From positions 1 to 64,000 of the forward strand of contig JAEZYE010000042.1 in NCBI GenBank assembly GCA_023419315.1: 64,000 bases of DNA, given 5' to 3'. A program made the position numbers and the translations under genes. Shown here one piece after another: positions 43,537-51,757 of the stretch (within the stretch, counting starts at the first letter, position 1; the number at the start of each line of letters is the position of its first letter). The stretch is from Pseudomonadota bacterium (GTDB lineage Bacteria > Pseudomonadota > Gammaproteobacteria > Xanthomonadales > Xanthomonadaceae). The notes under the pieces were generated by a model. That model ran no database searches and was not told the DNA's origin. It saw only the letters and a program-made list of their open reading frames with translations.

Positions 43537-45638
43537 AGCCCATGACCCACACTCCTTTCTACTTCGTCCTGTTCTTCATCGGCCTTGCGGTGACGTGCTG
43601 GATTGGCGGCGGCTACGTCGGATCGAATCTGCCCGGCGTGACGGTGACCGCCCTGATCGCGGCCTGTTATGCGGTGGGCGGAATGGAGCTGTATCGCTAC
43701 CGCCAGGCCACTGCATCGCTGGTGCGCGCGGTGTCCGACACGACCAGCGCGCAGTCGTCGCTGGGCGCATGGCTCGAACGCCTGCCAGCGGCGCTTCGCC
43801 CTGCCGTGCGGCTGCGCGTGGAAGGCGAGCGCGTCGGCCTCCCCGCGCCCGCCCTGACACCGTATCTGGTCGGCCTGCTGGTCCTGCTCGGCATGCTGGG
43901 AACGCTGCTTGGCATGATGGTGACCTTGCGCGGCACCGGCCTTGCTCTGGAGAACGCGACGGATCTCGATTCGATCCGCGGCTCGCTCGCGGCTCCGGTG
44001 CACGGACTCGGCTTCGCGTTCGGAACATCGATCGCCGGCGTCGCGACATCGGCCCTGCTCGGCTTGCTGTCCGCACTGTGCCGGCGCGAACGTCTAGGTG
44101 CAGCGCAGGCGCTCGACGCGGAAATCGCTGGGTCGCTGCGCGTGCATTCGCAAGCGTGGCAGCGCGAGGAATCCTTCCGCCTGCTCCAGCGCCAGGCGGA
44201 GGCCATGCCGATGCTGCTGGATCGCCTGCAAGGCATGATCGGCGCCATCGAACAGCAGAACACTGCACAGGGCGAGCGGTTGATCGCGAGCCAGCAGGAA
44301 TTCCATGCGCGCGCCGAAACCGCGCATGCGCGTCTGGGCGTTTCGCTCGAACAATCGCTGAAAGCCGGCGCGGACGCGTACGCGCGCGCGACCGCTGCGG
44401 CTTCGCAATCGGCGATGGAGGCGACGCTGGCCGGCCTGGCGCGCGAAGCCGGCGCGGTCCACGAGGCGGTGACGCGGTCGGTCACGCAGCAGTTGGACGC
44501 ACTTGCCTCCGGCTTCACCGCGGCCAGTGAAGTCGCAGCGTCGAGCTGGAACGGTGTACTTGACGAACAGCGTCGCAGCCATGAGGCGATGGGCAACCAG
44601 TTGCAGACAGCACTCGACGCATTCACTGCCCGCTTCGGAGCACACGCAACGCAATGGGTCGATCAGCTGGGCTCACGCCTGGACGAGCGTTCGGCGCTGG
44701 ACGCACAGTCCCGGCAGCAGGCGCTCGCGCAGCAGGATCAGATGAACGCCGTGGCGGCCACGCGCAACGAACAGGCACTCGCCGCTGCCAGCGAACATCT
44801 CGGGCAACAGGCGGGTGCGCTGGTGCGCACCATTGAACAGTCCCACGCCGGACTTCTGGATGCGCTGTCGGCCCACGACGAAGCGCGGCTTTCAGCGTGG
44901 TCCGAAAAGCTGGAACGCATCAGCGCGTCACTGCGCGAGGATTGGGATCGCGCGACGGCGGGCACCGCCGAGCAGCACGCGCGGATCGGCGCCGCACTGG
45001 TGGCCAGTGCGGATGAAATCGGTGGGCGCGCGCAGTTGCATGCGAGCGAGACCATCGCAGAGATTTCGCGGCTCGTGGAAGTCGCATCGGAGGCGCCGCG
45101 CGCTGCCGCTGACGTCATCGCCGAAATGCGCCAGCAGCTTTCCGACAGCATGGTGCGCGATACCGCGATGCTGGACGAGCGCAACCAGCTGATGGGTACG
45201 CTGCAGACGCTGCTCGATGCGGTGAACCATGCGTCCACCGAGCAGCGCAGCGCCGTCGATGCATTGGTGGTGACGTCCTCGGATCTGCTGGAAAGCGTCG
45301 GCTCGCGGTTCATCGAACACATCCAGTCAGAGACCGGAAAGCTCGATTCGGTCGCCGCGCAGGTCAGCGTCAGTGCCGTCGAAGTCGCCAGTCTTGCGGA
45401 AGCGTTCGGCTCGGCGGTCGAGATGTTCGGCCAGACCAATACGGAGCTGCTTGCGCGCCTGCACGGTATCGGTGAAGCACTTGACCGTTCATCGACGCGC
45501 AGTGACGAGCAACTCGCCTACTACGTCGCGCAGGCACGCGAAGTCGTCGATCTGAGCCTGCTGGCCCAGCAGCAGATCGTCGGCGAGCTGCAGCAGCTCG
45601 GCGGCCGCCGCGGCGCTACGGAAGCCAGCGCCGCATGA
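43533..45638 (+). CDS. DUF802 protein, MotA/TolQ/ZorA-like channel with long coiled-coil tail
   Basis: 701 residues. Four hydrophobic segments are visible at about 8-28, 34-52, 109-132 and 153-183. The last two carry the proton-channel pattern of MotA/ExbB/ZorA: VLLGMLGTLLGMMVTLRG, then a short loop, then VHGLGFAFGTSIAGVATSALLGLL. The remaining roughly 515 residues form an almost continuous coiled coil rich in A, Q, E and S, including DUF802 repeats (ETIAEISRLVEVASEAPRAA region), predicted to be cytoplasmic. This is the architecture of ZorA in Zorya anti-phage systems. The next gene encodes the matching MotB/ZorB-like partner. Function unknown. Confidence 0.85.
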   Translation: MKPMTHTPFYFVLFFIGLAVTCWIGGGYVGSNLPGVTVTALIAACYAVGGMELYRYRQATASLVRAVSDTTSAQSSLGAWLERLPAALRPAVRLRVEGERVGLPAPALTPYLVGLLVLLGMLGTLLGMMVTLRGTGLALENATDLDSIRGSLAAPVHGLGFAFGTSIAGVATSALLGLLSALCRRERLGAAQALDAEIAGSLRVHSQAWQREESFRLLQRQAEAMPMLLDRLQGMIGAIEQQNTAQGERLIASQQEFHARAETAHARLGVSLEQSLKAGADAYARATAAASQSAMEATLAGLAREAGAVHEAVTRSVTQQLDALASGFTAASEVAASSWNGVLDEQRRSHEAMGNQLQTALDAFTARFGAHATQWVDQLGSRLDERSALDAQSRQQALAQQDQMNAVAATRNEQALAAASEHLGQQAGALVRTIEQSHAGLLDALSAHDEARLSAWSEKLERISASLREDWDRATAGTAEQHARIGAALVASADEIGGRAQLHASETIAEISRLVEVASEAPRAAADVIAEMRQQLSDSMVRDTAMLDERNQLMGTLQTLLDAVNHASTEQRSAVDALVVTSSDLLESVGSRFIEHIQSETGKLDSVAAQVSVSAVEVASLAEAFGSAVEMFGQTNTELLARLHGIGEALDRSSTRSDEQLAYYVAQAREVVDLSLLAQQQIVGELQQLGGRRGATEASAA

Positions 45639-46282
45639 GCATCGAGTTCGATGATGAAGCCGGTTTGAGCGCCCCGATCTGGGCCAGCTTCGGTGATCTG
45701 ATGTCCGTGCTGCTCGGGGCATTCGTGCTTGTGCTGGTGGGCGTGATCGCCGTGCAAGCGCAATTGGCAGGCCAGCTCGACGAAGAGATGAAGCGGCGCG
45801 AACAGGAAGCGATGCAGCGCAAGGCGCTCGGCGAGGCGCTGGCTGCGCCGATCGCGGCGGGACGCGTGACGCTGGTGGATGGACGCATCGGCATTCGTGG
45901 CAACGTGTTGTTCGCGTTGAACTCGGACCAGCTGCAACCCGAGGGCCGCGAGTTGCTGAAGAGTCTCGCGCGTCCGCTGGCCGGATATCTGCGGACGCGC
46001 GAGGAGATCCTGATGGTCAGTGGCTTCACCGATGATCGGCAGGTGCGCGATGGCAATGCGCAGTTCGCCGACAACTGGGACTTGTCGGCGCAGCGCGCGC
46101 TGACCGTGACCCGCGCGCTGATCGATGAGGGCGTGCCGTCGGGTTCTGTATTCGCGGCAGCATTCGGCTCCGAACAGCCAATCAGTTCCAATGATGATGC
46201 GGAAGGTCGCGCGCGCAATCGCCGGGTGGAAATCGCGCCGATGCCCCGTCCGTCCACGCCGGAACCGACGCGTGAACACTGA
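45635..46282 (+). CDS. OmpA-domain MotB/ZorB-like stator protein
   Basis: 215 residues. One N-terminal membrane helix (about 17-40) begins APIWASFGDLMSVLLGAFVL; Asp21 sits where MotB and ZorB carry the proton-binding aspartate. A short linker (45-75) leads to a C-terminal OmpA peptidoglycan-binding domain with LFALNSDQLQPEGRELL, VSGFTDD, NWDLSAQRALTVTRAL and GRARNRRVEI. It would plug into the DUF802 pentamer and anchor to the wall. Start overlaps the DUF802 stop by 4 nt. Confidence 0.88.
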   Translation: MSIEFDDEAGLSAPIWASFGDLMSVLLGAFVLVLVGVIAVQAQLAGQLDEEMKRREQEAMQRKALGEALAAPIAAGRVTLVDGRIGIRGNVLFALNSDQLQPEGRELLKSLARPLAGYLRTREEILMVSGFTDDRQVRDGNAQFADNWDLSAQRALTVTRALIDEGVPSGSVFAAAFGSEQPISSNDDAEGRARNRRVEIAPMPRPSTPEPTREH

Positions 46283-46889
46283 GCACGACACCGCTGGCGC
46301 AGCGCTGCAACGCTGGCGCATCGAAGCTCGACAGGATTCAGCGCCGCTCCGCTTCGCGTTGATCGAAGCCATGGCGCGTCGCGGCTCCATGTTGGCGGGC
46401 GAAGCCAGGCGGCGGCATGACGCGCGCATGCTGCAATTGATCGTCGAGTATCCGCGCGATCGCGCCGACGCCGAAACTGCACGCGAGTCACGCGCATCGG
46501 ATTCGATGACGCGGTTGCTCGACCACATGCGCAACGGCGCGCGTCTTGAAAATCCGGATTCGCTGCCGTCGGCCTGCTATCCGGAACTTCCGTTGCTGGG
46601 GCAGTTTCGCGCGCTGTGGACGCAGCTTCGTACCGAAGGCCAGATGCAGGCCGCGCTCCAACCTGCGGAAACAGACGCCGGACCACTCAACTCCGGCAGA
46701 TTGATCCAGCGTTCGCTCACGCTGATGCGCGAGGTTTCGCCGGGCTATCTGCAGCACTTCATCCAGTACGTCGACACACTGCTGTCGCTCGACTCGATGC
46801 GCGCGGCGGAAAGCGATAGCCCGAGCAAGACTCCGGCAGAGACCAGCCGCACCGCTCGAAAGCGCGCGCCGAAGACGAAGACGCGCTGA
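46272..46889 (+). CDS. DUF2894 family protein, last gene of motor-like cluster
   Basis: 205 residues from GTG 46272, overlapping the OmpA gene by 11 nt. Soluble, helical, arginine-rich, with a strongly basic tail (TARKRAPKTKTR) that could contact nucleic acid or the membrane. DUF2894 proteins occur in the same gene order elsewhere. No enzyme motif is seen, so it is not a recognisable nuclease or helicase of the ZorC/D/E kinds. Confidence 0.82.
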   Translation: MNTEHDTAGAALQRWRIEARQDSAPLRFALIEAMARRGSMLAGEARRRHDARMLQLIVEYPRDRADAETARESRASDSMTRLLDHMRNGARLENPDSLPSACYPELPLLGQFRALWTQLRTEGQMQAALQPAETDAGPLNSGRLIQRSLTLMREVSPGYLQHFIQYVDTLLSLDSMRAAESDSPSKTPAETSRTARKRAPKTKTR

Positions 46890-47116
46890 CCGTAGAGCGG
46901 GCTTGCTCGCACGCACGCTTGGTCGCTTCTCATCTATTCCCAAATGGATGGCGCATACCCGTGCCGGAAGTTCCCCCATGCCTCATCCAATTTATGTACT
47001 GCTCAGTTTGGTATTCAGGCTGAGTTGATTTGCCTAACAGATAATTCACACACCAGCAGCGAACGGGCACTCGCCTTCAGCGCTGGATACCAACAACAAG
47101 AGAGGTTTGTGAATTC

Positions 47117-47701
47117 ATGAAGAAGTCCTTGCTTGCCCTTACCCTGCTGGCCGCCCTGCCGTTCGCGGCCTCCGCAGCTGATGGCGTCTCGTACAACTAC
47201 GTCGAAGGTGGCTACACCAAGAACGACATCGAAGGTCCGAATTCCGATGGTTGGGCGCTGAAGGGTTCGTTCGCGATTGCGCCGAATTTCCACGTGTTTG
47301 CTGATTACAGCCAGCAGGAAGTGGATGACGTGAAGGTTGATTTCGACCAGTGGCGCGTCGGCCTGGGCTACAACCACGAACTGTCCAAGCGCGTGGATCT
47401 GTTGACCCGCGTGGCCTACGAAAAGGTCAAGACCGACAGCTTCAACGTCGGCAACGTGCGCGTGCCGAGCTTCAGCGCTGACGGCTACAGCGTGGAAGTC
47501 GGCGTGAACAGCGCGCTGACCAATCGCCTCAACGGGTATGCGCTGGCCGGTTACGAAGACGGCGACGACTACGACGGTGACTTCTACGGCCGCCTCGGCG
47601 CGCAGGTGAAGTTCTCGCCGAACTGGAGCGCCTCGGCCGACGTCAAGATCGTCGACGGCGGTGATACCCAGTGGTTCGTCGGCCCGCGTTTCAGCTGGTA
47701 A
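47117..47701 (+). CDS. Ax21-family outer-membrane beta-barrel protein
   Basis: 194 residues with signal peptide MKKSLLALTLLAALPFAASA. The mature start ADGVSYNYVEGGY, central QWRVGLGYNHELSK and the end WFVGPRFSW are hallmarks of the Xanthomonas/Stenotrophomonas Ax21 family, a small exported barrel protein carried by outer-membrane vesicles and linked to motility and biofilm. Eight strands are expected. Single gene with a strong terminator. A GATAAT -10-like box lies at 47040-47045, but no -35 match was found. Confidence 0.92.
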   Translation: MKKSLLALTLLAALPFAASAADGVSYNYVEGGYTKNDIEGPNSDGWALKGSFAIAPNFHVFADYSQQEVDDVKVDFDQWRVGLGYNHELSKRVDLLTRVAYEKVKTDSFNVGNVRVPSFSADGYSVEVGVNSALTNRLNGYALAGYEDGDDYDGDFYGRLGAQVKFSPNWSASADVKIVDGGDTQWFVGPRFSW

Positions 47702-47748
47702 GCGGAACCGCTTTACGCGGCGTGTCTCTCTCTCCCCACGTCGCACCC

Positions 47749-47779
47749 GAAGCCCGGCCTTGGCCGGGCTTCTTCTTTT
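47749..47779 (+). terminator. Intrinsic terminator of the Ax21 gene
   Basis: GAAGCCCGGCC and GGCCGGGCTTC form an 11-bp perfect stem with a TT loop (47749-47772), followed by TTCTTTT. Confidence 0.9.
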
Positions 47780-47789
47780 GGTGCCCAGG

Positions 47790-47816
47790 AAAAACAAAAC
47801 CGGCCGCAGCCGGTTT
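47790..47816 (-). terminator. Intrinsic terminator of gpsA
   Basis: AAACCGGC (47797-47804) and GCCGGTTT (47809-47816) form a stem with a CGCA loop; on the minus strand it runs into GTTTTT. It ends just after the gpsA stop at 47822. Confidence 0.85.
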
Positions 47817-47821
47817 CGTCA

Positions 47822-48844
47822 TCACTTGAACAGGGTTTCCGGATATTCGGGTTTCTGCTCGCGCGCCAGCAGTTGCTGCAGACCGGCCGCGGGAGTCAGG
47901 TCACCGTGCAGCACGGACCGGACGGCGCTGGAAATGGGCAACTCGATCCCATTCCGCTCGGCTTGCCGCATCACTTCGTCGGACGCCTGCATGGATTCGA
48001 CCACCTGACCAATCTCCCGCACGGCTTCGGCGATTGATTGACCGCGTCCCAAGGCCAGGCCCAGGCGACGGTTGCGCGACAGATCGCCGGTGCAGGTGAG
48101 GACCAGATCACCCAGGCCTGCGAGGCCCATCAGTGTTTCCGGCTTTCCGCCGATGGCGGCTGCCAGACGCAGCATTTCGTTGAGGCCGCGCGTGATCAGT
48201 CCCGCGCGTGCATTGAGACCGAGCTGCATCCCATCGGCAACGCCGGTCGCGACGGCCAGCACGTTCTTCATCGCGCCGCCCAGTTCGGCGCCGACCATGT
48301 CATCGCCGGTGTAGGCGCGGAACGCCGGGCCGTGCAGGACTTCGGCGACCTGTTGCGTGAATCCGGCATCGTGGCCATGCACCGTCACTGCGGTCGGCAG
48401 GCCGAGCGCGACTTCCTTGGCGAACGAGGGTCCGGTCACGACGGCGAGCGTGACATCGGGTCCGAGGATGTCCTCGGCCACTTCGTGCAGGAAGCGACCC
48501 GAACCCGGCTCGAAACCCTTGGTCGCCCATGCGACGCCCGCATGCGCAGGGCGCAACGGCGCCACCAGCTTCAGCGTTTCGGTGAATGCGTGGGAAGGCA
48601 CGACCACCAGCACGAGATCGGCGTCCTCCAGCGAAGTCGGCAGATCAGTCGTCGCGCGCAGGTTGCCGGGCAATGCGATGCCCGGCAGGTAGCGCGTGTT
48701 TTCGTGCTGTTGATCGATGGCGGTGACGATGGCCTCGTCGCGCCCCCACAGGCTGACGCGATGGCCATGACTGGCCATCAAAGAGGCCAGCGCGGTGCCC
48801 CAGGAGCCCGCGCCGAGAACGGCGATCCTCAACGAATCAGCCAT
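47822..48844 (-). CDS. gpsA: Glycerol-3-phosphate dehydrogenase [NAD(P)+]
   Basis: Makes sn-glycerol-3-phosphate from dihydroxyacetone phosphate for phospholipid synthesis. 340 residues: Rossmann motif VLGAGSWGTALA, VPSHAFTETL, ATKGFEPGSGR, catalytic lysine in AELGGAMKNVLAVATG, and GLAGLGDLVLTCTGDLSRNRRLG. Downstream of secB on the same strand; the rhodanese-secB-gpsA order is the common gammaproteobacterial one, here without grxC. Confidence 0.96.
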   Translation of the reverse strand: MADSLRIAVLGAGSWGTALASLMASHGHRVSLWGRDEAIVTAIDQQHENTRYLPGIALPGNLRATTDLPTSLEDADLVLVVVPSHAFTETLKLVAPLRPAHAGVAWATKGFEPGSGRFLHEVAEDILGPDVTLAVVTGPSFAKEVALGLPTAVTVHGHDAGFTQQVAEVLHGPAFRAYTGDDMVGAELGGAMKNVLAVATGVADGMQLGLNARAGLITRGLNEMLRLAAAIGGKPETLMGLAGLGDLVLTCTGDLSRNRRLGLALGRGQSIAEAVREIGQVVESMQASDEVMRQAERNGIELPISSAVRSVLHGDLTPAAGLQQLLAREQKPEYPETLFK

Positions 48845-48897
48845 GCATCACCCCCATCGGCGCGTCAGGCGCCACGACGGGATTGTGCCCCATGCGA

Positions 48898-49413
48898 TCA
48901 GGCGTTGCCTGCCGGCTCGGTGTTGGCCAGTTCGCCTTCCGCACCCTGCTGGGCGGCACGCTGGCGCAGCGATTCGGCGTAGAGGGCTTCGAAGTTGATC
49001 GGCTGCAGGAAGAACGGCGGGAAGCCGCCGGCCTGGACCAGATCGCTCACCAGCTGGCGGACGTACGGGAACAGGATGTTCGGGCACTGCGTGCCGAGCA
49101 GGACGTCGATGGCCTGCGCGTCCAGGCCCATGAGGCCGAAGATGCCGGCTTGCTGGACTTCCGCCACATAGGCGGTCTTGTCGCCGGCCTTGCAGGTCAG
49201 CGTCACACCGAGCACGACTTCAAACGCATTCTCGTTCAGGCGCTGCACGCGCTGGTTGAGGTTGAGCTGCAGGTCCGGCTGGACATTCTCGGTGAAGATG
49301 CCCGGTGCGCCCGGCACTTCGAACGAAACGTCCTTGACATAGATCTTTTCGACGGTGAACGCGACGGCGTTATCGGCCGGCGCGGCGGCGCCGTTGATGT
49401 TTTCTTCGGACAT
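48898..49413 (-). CDS. secB: Protein-export chaperone SecB
   Basis: Tetrameric cytoplasmic chaperone that holds precursor proteins unfolded and passes them to SecA. 171 residues. The family core is clear: IYVKDVSFEVPGAP, the central VTLTCKAGDKTAYVAEVQQAGIF, the conserved CPNILFPYVRQLVSDLV, and GGFPPFFLQPINFEALY. An acidic, Ala-rich C-terminus ends the protein. Upstream of gpsA by 53 nt. Confidence 0.96.
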   Translation of the reverse strand: MSEENINGAAAPADNAVAFTVEKIYVKDVSFEVPGAPGIFTENVQPDLQLNLNQRVQRLNENAFEVVLGVTLTCKAGDKTAYVAEVQQAGIFGLMGLDAQAIDVLLGTQCPNILFPYVRQLVSDLVQAGGFPPFFLQPINFEALYAESLRQRAAQQGAEGELANTEPAGNA

Positions 49414-49499
49414 TTCGTTACTCCGGAATTCGGTGAGCGGAAAAAAGAGGTGAATTATGGCATGTCTTGGCGGCGCGACCGGCCGTAATCAAGGGCCTG

Positions 49500-49934
49500 T
49501 CAGCGACCCTTGACCAGCGGCAGATCCGCTTGCTGCCAGGCGGCGATACCGCCTTCGAGCCAGTACACCTGGGTGAAGCCGGCCTTCTTCAGGCGCTTGG
49601 CGGCCGAGGCCGAACCGTGGCCGGTGCGGCAGACCACGACGACCGGCAGCGCCTTGGCTGAAGCCAGCAGTTTGCTCTCCGGATCGAACTGGCTCTGCGC
49701 CACGTTCTTGCTGCCGGCGATGTGGCCCTTGGTGAAATCGTTGCTCGCGGACAGATCCACCACCAGGGCGTTCTCGCGATTGATCAGGCCCGTCAATTCG
49801 GCAGGACGCAGCGCCTTGTAGCCACGGAACAGGCTGGACACTTCGGTGTAGATGATCGCCACGGTGAGGCCGACGAAGGCCAGCGACAGCATGGGGCTGT
49901 GGGCGACAAAGGCCTGCAGGGTTTCGAAATTCAC
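49500..49934 (-). CDS. Membrane-anchored rhodanese-domain protein (YibN-like)
   Basis: 144 residues: one N-terminal membrane helix (about 14-32) and a cytoplasmic rhodanese domain (about 40-140) with active-site Cys102 in VVCRTGHGSAS, so sulfur transfer or a redox role is possible. It occupies the yibN position upstream of secB. Start ATG 49934. Confidence 0.9.
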   Translation of the reverse strand: MNFETLQAFVAHSPMLSLAFVGLTVAIIYTEVSSLFRGYKALRPAELTGLINRENALVVDLSASNDFTKGHIAGSKNVAQSQFDPESKLLASAKALPVVVVCRTGHGSASAAKRLKKAGFTQVYWLEGGIAAWQQADLPLVKGR

Positions 49935-50024
49935 GGGGATGCGCGGTTCAGGACAAACCGCGATTGTCGCATAGCCGATGCGCGCGGCGGCTGCTCCCGC
50001 AAGGCGGGAAGCAGGGCGGCCGGA

Positions 50025-50447
50025 TTACTGGCCCTGCCAGAAGTCCGGGAGGCCGCCGACCAGCCACCAGCGCTTGTCGGTGGCGTTCCAGGACCACCGC
50101 TCGCGATAGCGCAGCGTGCGCTCGGCCTGCGTGTGCTTGTTGATGACGCGAACCTCGATGCTCCGGACTACGGTGCCATCCGGCTCCACATTGGTGTTGA
50201 GCTCGCGATAACCGGACACCTGGATCTGTTCGTAGCGCCCCAGCTCGAACTCGCCGACGGGATTCTGCTCGGCGTATGCCGGTTCGACGAAACGCACCGC
50301 GGATTCGAAATCCCCCCAGCGCACCGCTTCGGCGTAGGCGTCCTGGGTTTCCTGCAGCTTGGCGCGCTGACGCGATCCCAGGGCGGAAGCACTCGCGGCG
50401 GTCGCCAGCAGGCTCAACAGCAGCAGCAGTTTCAAGGCAATACGCAT
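50025..50447 (-). CDS. Exported protein of unknown function
   Basis: 140 residues with a signal peptide (MRIALKLLLLLSLLATAASASA). The mature region, helix then beta-rich (AVRWGDFESAVRFVEP, then YRERWSWNATDKRWWLVGGLPDFW), looks like an NTF2-like fold, but I do not recognise a family with certainty. Tryptophan-rich C-terminus. Lies between the rhodanese and thioesterase genes on the same strand. Confidence 0.65.
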   Translation of the reverse strand: MRIALKLLLLLSLLATAASASALGSRQRAKLQETQDAYAEAVRWGDFESAVRFVEPAYAEQNPVGEFELGRYEQIQVSGYRELNTNVEPDGTVVRSIEVRVINKHTQAERTLRYRERWSWNATDKRWWLVGGLPDFWQGQ

Positions 50448-50471
50448 GTGGACTCCCTTTTGGGCCTGATC

Positions 50472-50930
50472 CTACCGGTTGGCGATGGCGACGAAACGTC
50501 CATCCAGCGTGGCGCAAACGCCACCGTCGGGCAGCAGCACCTGCGCGTGCAGCTGGATGCGTGCGCGACCGCGCTGGCGCAGCGTCGACAGAAACGTCTC
50601 CCAGTGTTCGCCGCCGGCTGCACGGGCCTCGGCAGCGAGGTCCGAACGCAGGGGCGCGAGGTAGCGCACCTGGCTGTCCGCCACGTAGATTTCGGCGCGC
50701 TCACCTGCCAGTTCCAGTTGCAGTGTGGCCAGGCCCCAGCCGGCCAGCGTCATCAGCGACGTCAGGCTGCCGCCGAAAGCGGTGCCCTTGTCATTGACGT
50801 TGGCGCCGAGCGGCGCGTGCAGATGCAGGGCGCCGTCTTCGTAGCGCACGACCTCGACCTGCATGGCCGCTACCGGCGGCATGCCGGCGTATTCGCGACG
50901 CAGGGTCGCCAGCGCGTGTTCGACGCCCAT
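50472..50930 (-). CDS. YiiD-type hotdog thioesterase domain protein
   Basis: 152 residues from ATG 50930. Hotdog fold: long helix after DKGTAFGGSLTSLMTLAGWG, strands with AEIYVADSQVRYLAPLRSDLAAEAR and RARIQLHAQVLL, matching the C-terminal putative thioesterase domain of YiiD. Probably cleaves an acyl thioester; substrate unknown. Its start is only 16 nt from the divergent hemD start. Confidence 0.8.
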   Translation of the reverse strand: MGVEHALATLRREYAGMPPVAAMQVEVVRYEDGALHLHAPLGANVNDKGTAFGGSLTSLMTLAGWGLATLQLELAGERAEIYVADSQVRYLAPLRSDLAAEARAAGGEHWETFLSTLRQRGRARIQLHAQVLLPDGGVCATLDGRFVAIANR

Positions 50931-50934
50931 CGCA

Positions 50935-50940
50935 GATAAT
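50935..50940 (+). promoter_or_regulatory. hemD -10 box
   Basis: GATAAT, six bases before the hemD ATG at 50947. The expected transcription start coincides with the A of the ATG, implying a leaderless mRNA. No good -35 box is visible. Confidence 0.45.
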
Positions 50941-50946
50941 CCGCCC

Positions 50947-51723
50947 ATGGCTTTGCAGACAAAGAACGACGGATGGTACGTGATCTCGCTGCGCCCACAA
51001 GGCGAACACGCGGCGTTGCGGCGTGCGGCGGGGCACCTGGGCGCACGCCTCATCGCGCTTTCACCGTGGCGCATCCGCACGCGTACTGACGACGCGACGC
51101 GGGCCAGCCTGGCGAAGGCGCTATCGGCGGACATGGTGTTGTTCACGAGTCCCGCGGCGGTCGCGTCGGCCGCCGAGCTCGCGCCGTTGCGTGCAGCGGA
51201 CGGCCAGACCTGGCTGGCCGTGGGCGGCGGCACCGCATCGGCGTTGCAGCGGCACGGGATCGAAGGCGTGCTGCATCCGCAGCGCATGGACAGCGAGGGC
51301 TTGCTCGCCTTGCCGGCGCTTGCGCAGGTGGACGGACGGTCGATTGGCTTCGTCAGTGCGCCGGACGGCCGCAACCTGCTGGCGCCGACACTGGCTGCGC
51401 GGGGTGCGCGGCTGCTGCGTGCCGATGTCTACGCGCGCGAAGACGTGCCGTTGCGCACACACGCGCTGGATGCATGGCAGCCCCCGGCTTCGGCGTTCGT
51501 CCTGATCAGCAGTGGCGGCGCACTTGACCGCGTGATGGACCGGCTTGCGTATGACGCACGTACCCGGTTGCTCGGCGCCACTGCCGTCGTCGCCAGCGAC
51601 CGGCTCGCGCGCCAGGCAAGCGCGGCGGGTTTCGCGCGCGTGCTGCAGGCCGAAGGGCCGCGTGATGCGCAGCTGCTGCGAACGGCCGCCGACGCGGCTT
51701 CGCAGGGGGATCCGCTAGCATGA
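50947..51723 (+). CDS. hemD: Uroporphyrinogen-III synthase
   Basis: Cyclises hydroxymethylbilane to uroporphyrinogen III in haem synthesis. 258 residues; the family is very divergent, but the two-domain pattern with VISLRPQGEHAALRRAA, LFTSPAAVASAA, LAVGGGTASALQRHG and FVLISSGGALDRVM is characteristic, and hemX and hemY follow. Start ATG 50947, with the longer 50863 frame overlapping the divergent thioesterase gene. Confidence 0.88.
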   Translation: MALQTKNDGWYVISLRPQGEHAALRRAAGHLGARLIALSPWRIRTRTDDATRASLAKALSADMVLFTSPAAVASAAELAPLRAADGQTWLAVGGGTASALQRHGIEGVLHPQRMDSEGLLALPALAQVDGRSIGFVSAPDGRNLLAPTLAARGARLLRADVYAREDVPLRTHALDAWQPPASAFVLISSGGALDRVMDRLAYDARTRLLGATAVVASDRLARQASAAGFARVLQAEGPRDAQLLRTAADAASQGDPLA

Positions 51724-51757
51724 CTTCGCAGTTCGACAGCAACACAAGGATGACCCG

